Assembly: GCF_013409935.1 (NCBI RefSeq)
Contig: NZ_JACCCO010000004.1
Span: 1-64,000 of the forward strand
Direction of reading: 5' to 3'
Origin: Streptosporangium sandarakinum
GTDB taxonomy: Bacteria > Actinomycetota > Actinomycetes > Streptosporangiales > Streptosporangiaceae
DNA length: 64,000 nucleotides
Position numbers and translations under genes: made by a program. The notes beneath the pieces were generated by a model. It did no database searches, had not been told where the DNA came from, and saw nothing but the letters and a program-made list of their open reading frames with translations. Shown one piece after another: positions 35,958-44,036 of this stretch (the first letter of the stretch is position 1; every line of letters starts with the position of its first letter).

Positions 35958-36554
35958 GTGCCAATCTCCATCTCACCGGTCATTCCGGCCGGTCATCTCA
36001 GCAGGCACGCCCAGCCCGTTCTCCGTACCGACGAACTGATCCTGAGGCCCTGGCTTCCCGAGGATGCCCCAGCCGTACTTCAAGCGTTCACTGACCCTGC
36101 CATCCGCTACTGGCACCGGCAGACCAAGGCCTCGCAGGAGGAGGCGCTGGCCTGGATCGGTCAATGGCCCGACCGCTGGCAGGCCGAAAAGGACGCCTGC
36201 TGGGCTGTCACCCGTGCCGCCGACGTGGTCAGACGTGTTTCCCTATGCGCCATCAACCTCTTCGAAGGGGCTGCGCAGATCACCTATTGGAGCCTGCCGG
36301 CCGCCCGCGGCCAGGGTGTCGCCACCCGCGGCGGTGCACAGGTGGCGCGGTGGGCTTTCGAGATGGGATTTCATTGCCTGGAACTGAAGCATTCAGTCGC
36401 CAATCCCGCCTCGTGCCGGGTGGCGGACAAACTTGGCTTCCCGCTGGAAGGCACCATGCGCGGTGCGCTTCGTCATGAGGACGGATGGCATGACATGCAC
36501 CTGCACGCACGGATCGTAGACGGCGAGTCAGTACCGGCTGACCTCAGCAATTAG
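35958..36554 (+). CDS. GNAT-family N-acetyltransferase (RimJ/RimL-like)
   Basis: A 198-residue protein starting at GTG 35958. RTDELILRPWLPEDAPAVLQAF is the typical first strand and helix. The acetyl-CoA loop is YWSLPAARGQGVATRGGAQV, and the last helix and strand are NPASCRVADKLGFPLEGTMR. It transfers acetyl groups to an N-terminus or a small amine. The substrate is unknown. It ends 12 nt before the convergent phage-type operon. Confidence 0.88.
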   Translation: MPISISPVIPAGHLSRHAQPVLRTDELILRPWLPEDAPAVLQAFTDPAIRYWHRQTKASQEEALAWIGQWPDRWQAEKDACWAVTRAADVVRRVSLCAINLFEGAAQITYWSLPAARGQGVATRGGAQVARWAFEMGFHCLELKHSVANPASCRVADKLGFPLEGTMRGALRHEDGWHDMHLHARIVDGESVPADLSN

Positions 36555-36565
36555 CGTGCCGTACA

Positions 36566-36781
36566 TCACGACTGCCCTCCGTCGAGAAGCACGAGCTTGG
36601 CGACCCGCAGCCGCATGGGCCTGCGGGCGGCATTCTCCCAGAACACCCGGTCGTCGTCGGCCTGCTCGAGGGTGGCGCGCATACGCGGCGTCATCCACCC
36701 GGAGCGGTCACCGACCTGGTCGGCGTCGACCACGACGTAGCCGACCACCTGCTCGGGCTGCTCGGGGACGGTGGTCGTCAT
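36566..36781 (-). CDS. small hypothetical protein, last gene of the phage early operon
   Basis: 71 residues, MTTTVPEQPEQVVGYVVVDA, then GWMTPRMRATLEQADDDRVFW. The ATG overlaps the upstream stop (ATGA), so it is coupled to the Cys-rich gene. No domain recognised. Confidence 0.65.
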   Translation of the reverse strand: MTTTVPEQPEQVVGYVVVDADQVGDRSGWMTPRMRATLEQADDDRVFWENAARRPMRLRVAKLVLLDGGQS

Positions 36782-37425
36782 CGCGTGACCTCCTGGTGCT
36801 CGATGATGAGGGCCTTGCAGGACAGGAGCCGGATCGGCACGTCGCCGCGGCCGGCCTCCTCGCACGAGCGGCAGACCGAGATGCCGTTGGTGCCCTTCGT
36901 GGTCTCGATGGCGCCGTCTCGGTGCATGGCGCAGACCCGTTGCGGGGGTCGCTCGCACCCCTGCCCGCAGGTGAACGCGATGATGGCCACGCCGGCGGCG
37001 TGGCACTGACCGAGGTCGACGCCGAAGATGCTGGTCTTGGTCTCGCACCGGATCGCTTCGGCGGCGGCCTCGCGGGCGGCGCGCTCGGCGTCGGTACAGA
37101 TGTGGCAGCCGATCAGCGCGGCCCGGAACGCCCCTTCGGCGCCGTCCGGGGCGGCCGCGTAGTGGACGCCGTCGCCGCACCACTGGCACAGCGGCCCGCA
37201 CCACGGCAGGGCGCGCACCGACCGCACGCGGACGTCGGCGGGGGAGTCATCCACGGTGACGTCGTCGCCGGCCGCGAACTCGACGGCCCGGCGGTGGAGA
37301 TCGGCGGGGTCGTCGCCGCACACGAGCAGGGCGAGCCCTTCGGTGCCCGCGAGCAGTTCGATGCGGGCGGGGGCCCCCGCGCCCTCGATGGGGCGCGGGG
37401 CGGCGGCGGTGGTGGTGGGGTTCAT
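36778..37425 (-). CDS. cysteine-rich (multi zinc-knuckle) phage-type protein
   Basis: A 215-residue protein starting MNPTTTAAAPRPIEGAGAPA. It carries at least five CxxC-like pairs (LPWCGPLCQWCGDG, GCHICTDAERA, FTCGQGCERP, ISVCRSCEEAG), suggesting several structural zinc sites. The start overlaps the stop of the winged-helix gene. The function is unknown, perhaps nucleic-acid binding within the replication operon. Confidence 0.7.
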   Translation of the reverse strand: MNPTTTAAAPRPIEGAGAPARIELLAGTEGLALLVCGDDPADLHRRAVEFAAGDDVTVDDSPADVRVRSVRALPWCGPLCQWCGDGVHYAAAPDGAEGAFRAALIGCHICTDAERAAREAAAEAIRCETKTSIFGVDLGQCHAAGVAIIAFTCGQGCERPPQRVCAMHRDGAIETTKGTNGISVCRSCEEAGRGDVPIRLLSCKALIIEHQEVTR

Positions 37426-38819
37426 GCGACCTTCCCGGGGTCGGCCTGGGCGGCGGTGCGGACGCTGACGACGCGGACGGAGTGGATCAGGCCGGGCGTC
37501 TCGTGGCCGTCGCTGTTGACGCACCAGTTGCCCTCATCGGCGCCGCACCGCTCGCAGTAGCGCCGCTTCGCGGCCTGGAGTTCCTTCTCGCGGGCTGTGA
37601 GCTTCCGGGGGCCCAAGGACGCGCGGAGGGCGTTGATCGCGTTCTGAGCGGCTTCTCCGCGCCCCGTGGGGGCCTTCACGGGGCGGGGGCGGGGCTCATC
37701 GTGGCCGTCGTCGATGACGGGGGTGAGGGCTTCGGCGACCGTCACGGAGTCCGGCCGATTCGACACCGGCACCGGAGCCGGTGCGACGGCCGCCGGACCC
37801 GGGGCGGTGGGGGGCTGCTCGGTGCGGTGGCCGCGGCCGCCGCGGCAGGCCGGGCAGTCCACGCCGGTGTCCAGGTCCTGGCCGTCCTCGCACCGCTGGT
37901 TGGCGCAGTGCCGGGCCTGGACGACGGTGATGGCGGCGGCGACGGGGTCGTTGACGCGCTCGCCCTTGTGCTGCCACCACGTCCAGCGGCGTTCGATCCG
38001 CTCGACCAGCTCGGCGGGACTGCGGGTGGCCAGCTCCCGCTGGATCACGGCCAGCACCTTGCCGGACGCTCCGCGGCTGATGCGGCGGCGCAGCTCCTCG
38101 GGCAGTTGCTCGTACACGGCGGCGGCCGGGGCCACCGAGGGGCGGGGCTGGTCGGGGTCGTTCGTCGTCGCTGGCTTGTCGGCTCCGGCCGGAACGGCCG
38201 CACGGCCCGGCCCTTCACCTACCTGTAGCCCGCCTACGGCGGGAGGAAGGTCTTCTTTCTCTTCCCCTTCGTTTCTCTTGAGTTCCTTTCCCTTGTGGTG
38301 CGCAGATTTCTGCGCGGGGCCCGTGCAATCTGTTGCGCTCCCCCCGGCGCAATTTTTTGCGCCCCCCTCCCCGGGCTCCGCCGCGCTGCTAGACCCCCGT
38401 GCAATTTTTTGCACCGGGGGGCTGACCTGCGCCTTTAGGGTGCGAGTGTCGACGGCGGGGGTGATCTCCCGCTGCTGCCGCTGCTCGGGCGGCAGCGGGT
38501 GGAAGTGCAGCCGGTAGCGGTTGCGGTCCTGGCCGCCGGTCTCGTCCCACTGCGGCGTGATGGTCAGGTAGCCCTGCTCCTGCAGCCGGTCGAACGATGA
38601 GTCGATGGTGCGGACGCTGGACTTGCCGAGCTCCAGAGCGAGGAGCTTGCGGCCGGGGAAGATGCCGTTGCCGGAGCGGCCGTGCCAGAGCAGCACGCCG
38701 TACAGGCGCACGTCGAGGTCCTTGATGACGGAGTTGAAGATCAGGGTGTCCGGGATCATCCGGAACCCGTCCGGGCCGTCGATCTCGATCCGGCCGCCAT
38801 CGGAGTAGGTGTCACTCAC
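37422..38819 (-). CDS. winged-helix replication-type protein with zinc motifs
   Basis: A 465-residue protein. The N-terminal domain (FRMIPDTLIFNSVIKDLDVR, LYGVLLWHGR, LALELGKSSVRTIDSSFDRL) is a winged helix as in plasmid or phage replication initiators. The middle is low-complexity. A DnaJ-type Cys cluster (CANQRCEDGQDLDTGVDCPAC) and a CERCGADEGNWC knuckle follow. The GTG start overlaps the upstream stop. It is a possible helicase loader or initiator of the element. That role is inference. Confidence 0.7.
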   Translation of the reverse strand: MSDTYSDGGRIEIDGPDGFRMIPDTLIFNSVIKDLDVRLYGVLLWHGRSGNGIFPGRKLLALELGKSSVRTIDSSFDRLQEQGYLTITPQWDETGGQDRNRYRLHFHPLPPEQRQQREITPAVDTRTLKAQVSPPVQKIARGSSSAAEPGEGGAKNCAGGSATDCTGPAQKSAHHKGKELKRNEGEEKEDLPPAVGGLQVGEGPGRAAVPAGADKPATTNDPDQPRPSVAPAAAVYEQLPEELRRRISRGASGKVLAVIQRELATRSPAELVERIERRWTWWQHKGERVNDPVAAAITVVQARHCANQRCEDGQDLDTGVDCPACRGGRGHRTEQPPTAPGPAAVAPAPVPVSNRPDSVTVAEALTPVIDDGHDEPRPRPVKAPTGRGEAAQNAINALRASLGPRKLTAREKELQAAKRRYCERCGADEGNWCVNSDGHETPGLIHSVRVVSVRTAAQADPGKVA

Positions 38820-39172
38820 CGGGCACCGCCAGCCTGGCCAATGCCGGTCACGGTCATGGGCTTCGCCTCCGTGGAGACGTTGAGTACGCTCATGGAAAGC
38901 CTCCTCAGTGCTGTTGAGGTGGCGCGGCCGGGGGTGTTCGCAGCACCCGACCGGTCGCGGCGGCGGCCCTCACCGGGGCCGCCGTTTTCGTTGATGGGGG
39001 TCAGCGCCGCGGCCGCCGCACCTGGGGCGGGCCGGGCCGGCGCGGGGTCCGGCTCCCGGGCAGAGACGCCGAGCATGGTCAGCCAGTCGTCCAGCTCCTC
39101 GGTGGAGGGCGGCGCCAGGTTCAGCTCGGCGGACGCCGCAGCGGTGCGGCGCCGGTTCCGGAAGTCGAACAC
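38816..39172 (-). CDS. hypothetical phage protein
   Basis: About 118 residues. The start is uncertain: GTG 39172 gives VFDFRNRRRTAAASAELNL, and an upstream GTG exists at 39235. ELDDWLTMLGVS is followed by a Pro/Ala-rich linker and a basic tail. The stop overlaps the start of the winged-helix gene (GTGA), which supports translation of this frame. Confidence 0.55.
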   Translation of the reverse strand: MFDFRNRRRTAAASAELNLAPPSTEELDDWLTMLGVSAREPDPAPARPAPGAAAAALTPINENGGPGEGRRRDRSGAANTPGRATSTALRRLSMSVLNVSTEAKPMTVTGIGQAGGAR

Positions 39173-39352
39173 GATGGTGGTCTTTCTAGGCGGGGGCCGG
39201 TGCGCCCGGCAGGGTGCCGGGTGCGGGCGGACCAAAACAGATCCGAATGTTTACGTCCAACGGGGAAGATCAAACCCGCATCACTGCTGATCAGACGGGG
39301 TGGATTCGTGCATCCCGGGCGTGTCGCGCCCCCAGGGGCGGAGGGTGGTTGC

Positions 39353-39381
39353 AGGGGTGGCGGCCGGGCGGCCGCCACCCC
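39353..39381. terminator. terminator hairpin downstream of the WhiB gene
   Basis: GGGGTGGCGGCC pairs with GGCCGCCACCCC around a GGGC-type loop, just after the leftward WhiB-like gene. It may separate the upper part of the operon from the lower part. Confidence 0.65.
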
Positions 39382-39402
39382 CGGCCGGGGTGAGCTGGTC
39401 GG

Positions 39403-39693
39403 CTACCGGGCCGCCGCCGCCCGGCGCACCCGGCGGCGGCTCTCCGCCCGCAGCTCATCGCTGTTGAGGCCGCCCCGGGTCAGGTGGAAGTCACGGCGGT
39501 CGAGCGCGTCCTTCAGGCACCGCTCACGCACCGGGCACCGCCGGCAATACCTCTTGGCTTCCTCGTCGTCGTACGGCGGCCGCGGCCGACCGTCCGGCAG
39601 CGGCTCGGTGTCGTTGGCGAACACGTAGTGGTCGATGCCGCGGCACTCCGCATCGTCGTGCCACGTCCTGATCGCCGCCGCGATGGCCATCAC
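39403..39693 (-). CDS. WhiB-like iron-sulfur transcription factor (phage-type)
   Basis: A 96-residue protein. The four cluster cysteines fit WhiB: DDAECRGIDHYVF, then YCRRCPVRERCLKDALD. The turn that is GVWGG in chromosomal WhiB proteins is changed to HLTRGGLNSDELR, so contact with the sigma factor may differ. The basic tail (RRRVRRAAAAR) is retained. Phage WhiB proteins are known to interfere with host WhiB regulation. It overlaps the upstream gene by 4 nt. Confidence 0.88.
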   Translation of the reverse strand: MMAIAAAIRTWHDDAECRGIDHYVFANDTEPLPDGRPRPPYDDEEAKRYCRRCPVRERCLKDALDRRDFHLTRGGLNSDELRAESRRRVRRAAAAR

Positions 39694-40364
39694 CGCTCAC
39701 CGTCCTCGGCGGCCGGGAGCGCGAGCATCGACGCCAGATCCGTACCGCGCAGCAGCCCGGCACGGTAGGCGTTTTCGATCACCTGGTCGGCGTCCTTGGT
39801 GAAGTTCACCGTGGGGGAGGGGTTGGTCGGCACGATCGTCACGCCGGGGATGTCCACGAACTCCCCCGAGCGGGGATCGACGGTCACGCCGTGCTTGGCG
39901 GCGGCCTCGGCGAGCAGGTCCGCGAACGCGGGCCGCACCTGCACGGCCAACGTCGCGCGGCCAGGGCCGATCAGCTCACCGAGAGCGTCCATCACCCGGC
40001 CGGCCTCCTTCGCCGTCACCTCCACGGTGATGGTGCGGGTGACCTCGGTCGGCGCGTTGCGCTCCACCCACGCCTGGAAGGCGGGTGAGTCGCTGACTCG
40101 GAACTGGTAGCCGATCTTCGGCTGCGTCACGGTGGCGAAGATCTGGCCCGCGATGTGGGCGATCTCTGTGCCGCCCGGGGCGAGCAGCGGCATCCCGTCG
40201 TCGGTGGTCGTCTTCAAGGTGGTGATGCGGTTCCTGATGACACCGCCGATCTTGTGCTTCTCCAGGTAGCGGGCCATGGCCAGCTCGGTGGCGACAGACC
40301 GCGCGGACGGGGCCGCCAGGGCGGCGGGCGCGGAGCCCGCCGCCGTGGTGTGCTGGGTGCTCAC
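39690..40364 (-). CDS. hypothetical phage protein, coupled to the Rad52-like gene
   Basis: A 224-residue protein. ARYLEKHKIGGVIRNRITTL, then a beta-rich middle (FATVTQPKIGYQFRVSD) and a helical end. No motif of a known enzyme is seen. It is translated from a GTG that overlaps the stop of the Rad52-like gene, so the two may act together, for example as exonuclease partner or single-strand binding factor. That is inference only. Confidence 0.65.
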   Translation of the reverse strand: MSTQHTTAAGSAPAALAAPSARSVATELAMARYLEKHKIGGVIRNRITTLKTTTDDGMPLLAPGGTEIAHIAGQIFATVTQPKIGYQFRVSDSPAFQAWVERNAPTEVTRTITVEVTAKEAGRVMDALGELIGPGRATLAVQVRPAFADLLAEAAAKHGVTVDPRSGEFVDIPGVTIVPTNPSPTVNFTKDADQVIENAYRAGLLRGTDLASMLALPAAEDGER

Positions 40365-41233
40365 GCGCCCACCTCCGCCTGCTGAGCCGCCCGGCGGGCG
40401 GCGGCGCGCTCGGCGAGCAGCCGCTCCCGCTTCGGCATGAACACCCCGCCGATCGCGTCGTTGTCGGCCTGGCTGACCCGCCCAGCGGCGATCTCAGCGT
40501 CGATGTTGTTGCCGATCTCGCTCAGCTTCTCCAGGGTCTCGGCCGCGCTGATCTCGCGGATGACCCGCGCCAGCCACGCCCCATCGGTTCCCCCCTCGCC
40601 GCCGTCGAGCGGCCGGTCGCCCTCATCGTGGCCAAGGGACACCTGCTGAGGCACGTTCGCCTGGATGTCCTCCGGTTCCTCCGATGCACCACCGGCCGCC
40701 TGCGCGGCCTCCCGGGCGGCGATCTCCTCCGGCGTCGGGTCCGGCCACACGTGCGTGCCGCCCACCAGCGGCGCAAGCTGACCCTTGTTGTAGAGCGACA
40801 GGCCGAACTGGTCACCGAGCGGGATGGACGCCCGCTTGGTGGCGACCGAGATGGCCGACTTCATCGCCAGCTCGTGGGCGTCACCGCGGGTCTGGTTCTG
40901 CGCCGTCTCGGCGGTGCCGTTCTCGTAGTGGCACAGCACGTTGCCGTACGGGTCCTTGATCGTGAGCCGGACCACCGCCCGGTAGCAGACGTCCCACCGG
41001 CCAGGCTTGTCGGCCCGCTCGGTCTCGAACACCAATTCGAGGCGAAGAAGATCGGTGTCCCAGTTGCCGAACCCGAACACCCGGTTGAGGTGGGCAAGGT
41101 TGTCCTGCTGGGTGATGTGGGAGTGGCCCTTGCCGTCGCGCAGGACACGCTCAGGGGCGATCGGCTTGAGGAGCTGCCGGACCTGCTTGCGCAGGAGGCC
41201 GCGGCGCCGGGGGCGCAGCTTCGTGCTGAGCAT
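40361..41233 (-). CDS. Rad52-family single-strand annealing protein
   Basis: A 290-residue protein. The N-terminal domain has the Rad52/22 signature: GHSHITQQDNLAHLNRVFGF, GNWDTDLLRLELVFE, VLCHYENGTAETAQNQTRGD, and ELAMKSAISVATKRASIPLG. These proteins anneal complementary strands during phage recombination. The acidic C-terminal part is variable. The ATG at 41233 is chosen because upstream translation lacks coding character. It is the first gene of the leftward early operon. Confidence 0.88.
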   Translation of the reverse strand: MLSTKLRPRRRGLLRKQVRQLLKPIAPERVLRDGKGHSHITQQDNLAHLNRVFGFGNWDTDLLRLELVFETERADKPGRWDVCYRAVVRLTIKDPYGNVLCHYENGTAETAQNQTRGDAHELAMKSAISVATKRASIPLGDQFGLSLYNKGQLAPLVGGTHVWPDPTPEEIAAREAAQAAGGASEEPEDIQANVPQQVSLGHDEGDRPLDGGEGGTDGAWLARVIREISAAETLEKLSEIGNNIDAEIAAGRVSQADNDAIGGVFMPKRERLLAERAAARRAAQQAEVGA

Positions 41234-41381
41234 GGTGTTCTCCGTTCCTGGGGCTACGCCAGGGCGTTGGGAACCGCTCCCACCGCCGATGGCGTACATC
41301 GAGCCGGTGTCGAGGGGCGCGGCGCACGGTAGGCCGTTCCCCCCCTTACCGCTAGAAGTGTAGGGGATATTTACTGAGATC

Positions 41382-41411
41382 AGCTTAGCGGCCCCCACCG
41401 AATCCGGTCAA
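41382..41411 (-). promoter_or_regulatory. candidate sigma-70-type promoter of the early operon
   Basis: On the minus strand TTGACC (plus 41406-41411) and TAAGCT (plus 41382-41387) are 18 nt apart, upstream of the Rad52-like gene. The 41234-41589 intergenic region is AT-rich and must also serve the divergent gene at 41590. No other feature is evident in it. Confidence 0.5.
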
Positions 41412-41589
41412 CACGCTTACCCGATCGTTTTGAACCCAAATTCAGCGAAATGCCCGATTACCCAGTCAGAAGCACAAGGGACTTACGAATCCAGCTAAAG
41501 ATCTCTACGCTTCCCCTATGCGCGGCCCCATCCCAGCCGCACGCCACACCACCACGCCACCACACCGCCACAGCCCCAGGAGCCCACCC

Positions 41590-42075
41590 ATGCCACTGCG
41601 CTCCGCCGACGACATGACCGGAACCCAGGTCGCCCGATTAGGACTGTCCAACGCCGCCGCCGCCACCATCGACCGACTACTCCTCATCGTCTCCACCATC
41701 GACGACGACCGCCGGCCCCCCGCCGGCCTGGCCCGCGACGCGCTCGACGCCCTGCGCACCATGAACAAGGTCGTGGCCCGCGCCGTCATGACCGAGATGA
41801 TGCGCGGCACCGCCGACGAGGACCTGGCCGACGTCTTCGACATGGACCCCTTCACCTTCGTCCGCCAGTACGGCCACCTCAACGCTGGCCACCTCGCCGA
41901 CGACCCCCGCGCCATGTGGGAGCAACTCCGCCCCACCTGCCCCGCCGCGATCCACGACACCTGCCCCGACGACCCGGCCGCGGCCGCGCACCACCTCGAC
42001 GAGTGGATGCACCGCCACCTCGACCCCCGCGAAGCAGCACCCCCACCACCCCACCCCGTCTCCGCCGGCCTCTAA
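41590..42075 (+). CDS. hypothetical protein, 161 aa
   Basis: Starts MPLRSADDMTGTQVARLGLS. Helical and acidic (LLIVSTIDDDRRPPAGLARD, EDLADVFDMDPFTFVRQYGH). It is divergent from the phage early operon and followed by a strong terminator. By position it could be a control protein of the element, but no DNA-binding motif is clear. Confidence 0.65.
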   Translation: MPLRSADDMTGTQVARLGLSNAAAATIDRLLLIVSTIDDDRRPPAGLARDALDALRTMNKVVARAVMTEMMRGTADEDLADVFDMDPFTFVRQYGHLNAGHLADDPRAMWEQLRPTCPAAIHDTCPDDPAAAAHHLDEWMHRHLDPREAAPPPPHPVSAGL

Positions 42076-42092
42076 CCCCCGGAGACAGCAAA

Positions 42093-42133
42093 ACGCGTAG
42101 GGCCCTCCCCAGCACGGGAAGGGCCCTACGCGT
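42093..42133. terminator. strong bidirectional terminator
   Basis: ACGCGTAGGGCCCT and AGGGCCCTACGCGT form a perfect 14-bp stem around a CCCCAGCACGGGA-type loop. It lies between the rightward gene ending at 42075 and the leftward holin-like gene ending at 42279. Confidence 0.85.
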
Positions 42134-42278
42134 ATCAAGGCGTTGTGTGCGCGCCCGGACCCCGGCCCAGCAGTCAACCCCGAAAGGTTGCCAGTCGGTT
42201 TCTAGACCGGCGGACGCGCACTCGCACTTGCCCCAGGAAGGACCAGCGCGCCGCCATCATAAGCCGGGAATCCCCGAC

Positions 42279-42716
42279 TCACATAGCCGGAGCCTCACCG
42301 GCCGGCGCGAGCGGCCGCGCCACGTTGTACACCGCCGAGATCACCGCGGCCGCCGCCGCCTGACCCACCGCCAGCAGGATCGTCCTCAGATCCCCCGACG
42401 CCGCCCCCGCCGCGGCCGCACCGCCGGCGACGATCGCACCCGCCAGCACGTTCTGCAGCAGCGACCGGCCCGCACGAAGCCGCACCTCCCCGACCCCCGG
42501 AGCCCCAGCCGGCTTGATGCGGTTGTAGACGTAGGCGAGCACCGCCGCGACCGCGGCCTGCCCACCGACCACGCCGAGCGTGCCCGCGTCCGTCGCCTCC
42601 CCAGCGGTCACCACCGCGGCGCCGCCGGCGACGACCGCGACCGACAGGAGGTTCTGCAGCAGGGACCGGCCCGCACGCAGCAGCGCCTCAGAGATCCCCG
42701 GAATCCGGTGAACCAT
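42279..42716 (-). CDS. holin-like membrane protein with internal duplication
   Basis: A 145-residue protein. Two homologous halves of about 60 residues each begin LRAGRSLLQN and end in VYN: RAGRSLLQNLLSVAVVAGGA to AYVYNRIKP, and RAGRSLLQNVLAGAIVAGGA to SAVYNVARP. Each half carries two hydrophobic helices, so four TM segments. AAGGAG lies 7 nt before the ATG at 42716. A position after the tail genes and next to a coiled-coil TM protein fits a lysis role. Confidence 0.65.
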   Translation of the reverse strand: MVHRIPGISEALLRAGRSLLQNLLSVAVVAGGAAVVTAGEATDAGTLGVVGGQAAVAAVLAYVYNRIKPAGAPGVGEVRLRAGRSLLQNVLAGAIVAGGAAAAGAASGDLRTILLAVGQAAAAAVISAVYNVARPLAPAGEAPAM

Positions 42717-42801
42717 ATTCCGCTCCTTCACATGGGTGGACTGTCCGGCCCGGCATGCTGCACGAGCCGGGCGTTAACGTCGCCCACACCAGGTCAGGCG
42801 G

Positions 42802-43164
42802 TCAGGCCCATGTCTTCAACGCGATCCCGGCCACGCCGAACAGGATGGACACCACGATCGGCACCCACGTGGCGAACCGCCGCGCGTTGTCGGCCATCGT
42901 CTGGATCCGCGCGCGCTCCCCGGCGCGCTCCTCCGCCGCGGCCTGGATGCTCCGGGCGTGCTCGTCCAACCGCTCCGACAGCAACCTGTAGTTGTCGGCC
43001 ACCGTGTCGGCCAACGCGGCGTGCTGCCGCTCGCCATGCACGACCTGCTGCAAGATCAGCGCGAGTTGCCCGCGGACGTCGGTGAACCCCACCTCGGCGA
43101 TCCGCCGCACCTCGGCCACCTGCCCGGCCAGCATCGCCGCCTGCTCCGTCGCCTCCTCAGCCAC
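42802..43164 (-). CDS. coiled-coil protein with C-terminal TM (XhlA/holin-associated type)
   Basis: About 120 residues from GTG 43164. A long amphipathic helix (QVAEVRRIAEVGFTDVRGQL, then ADNYRLLSERLDEHARSIQA) is followed by one C-terminal TM segment (WVPIVVSILFGVAGIAL). The layout matches haemolysin XhlA-like and phage membrane proteins next to holins. The upstream start at 43320 would overlap a divergent gene and looks non-coding. Confidence 0.6.
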   Translation of the reverse strand: MAEEATEQAAMLAGQVAEVRRIAEVGFTDVRGQLALILQQVVHGERQHAALADTVADNYRLLSERLDEHARSIQAAAEERAGERARIQTMADNARRFATWVPIVVSILFGVAGIALKTWA

Positions 43165-43287
43165 CCCGCACCCCCACACCTTCGGTTGGCTTGTCCGCAA
43201 TGTCGGGGCGGCACGATAGGCCCCCAGGCCGTTTACGTCGCTCAATCCCGCGATTCCAGTTGCGGCCCCACCGTCGCCCACGATGAA

Positions 43288-43303
43288 GTTCCCATATGGA
43301 AAC
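43288..43303. promoter_or_regulatory. operator-like palindrome overlapping a start codon
   Basis: GTTCCCATATGGAAAC is palindromic at 14 of 16 positions and contains the ATG (43296) of the gene that follows. A longer version of the same motif (TTCCCATATGGGAA) lies just after the gene at 44004-44017. Confidence 0.55.
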
Positions 43304-43996
43304 CTCCGACCAGGAGACACGGCCGCCCCTGGCTCATTACTCCACCGGCCGCCTCACCGCCGCCCAGGCCGCGACCGTGGCCGCCTGGCGGAACCGCCTC
43401 CGCGAGGACACCCCCTGCCCGGGATCCGGCCGAAACCGGAGGCGCTGCGCCTGATCGGCCTCGATGACCGGCCCGCCGCGTCCTGCTCCGACGTGATCGC
43501 CGCCGCCGTCGCCGACCTCCTCGATCACGCCCCGCCCGCCGAGCTCGACCTCGCCCGCTACGCCCACCGCGCCACCGAAGCCCAAAAGCAGGCCGGCCAG
43601 GGCCACCCCAGTAAGCACGCGCCTGTCCACCAGCCCGTGAGTTTCTACCTGCCGCAGCCCCTGGCCGCCCGGTATGAGCAGCTGCGCCACGCCGCACTCG
43701 ACCACGTCCACGAACTGCTGCGCAGCCTGCGTAAGCAGGCCCATGACCTCTACCCCGGCGCCGACCAGAAACCCGACCGAACCCTGTGGGTCATAGGCCA
43801 CTTCACCCGTCTCGGCCTGCCCACCATGCCGGCCCGGGCGCCGCGGATCACCGGCGGCGTCATCGCCCGCATGGCCATCGACCGCGCCGGCCGCCGCAGC
43901 GTGGACCGCGTCATCCGCGCGGCCGTCGACTACGCCGCCGCAACACACGACCAACCGCACCGGGCCCGCCGCGACATGCACCGCCTCACACCATGA
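43296..43996 (+). pseudogene. unknown protein with an apparent -1 frameshift at a C5 run
   Basis: Translation from ATG 43296 gives METSDQETRPPLAHYSTGRL and TAAQAATVAAWRNRLREDTP, then soon stops. Coding-like sequence continues in another frame from about 43412 (LPGIRPKPEALRLIGLDDRP to RRDMHRLTP at 43996). One extra C in the run CCCCC at 43411-43415 would join them into a protein of about 230 residues. Whether this is a sequencing error, a mutation or programmed frameshifting cannot be decided here. The long part is helical and basic with no recognised domain. It is transcribed against its neighbours. Confidence 0.6.
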
Positions 43997-43997
43997 T

Positions 43998-44023
43998 CGG
44001 GTCTTCCCATATGGGAAGACCCG
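43998..44023. promoter_or_regulatory. perfect 26-bp palindrome
   Basis: CGGGTCTTCCCAT followed by its exact complement. It begins two bases after the frameshifted gene and 14 nt before the end of a leftward gene. It could be a bidirectional terminator, but it shares TTCCCATATGG.AA with the palindrome at that gene's start, so operator function is equally possible. Confidence 0.65.
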
Positions 44024-44036
44024 ACCACGGCGACTC

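Noticed and set aside
42135..42278. Possible tRNA-like stretch after the terminator
   Set aside because: No cloverleaf, anticodon arm or TTCGAATC-type T loop could be found.
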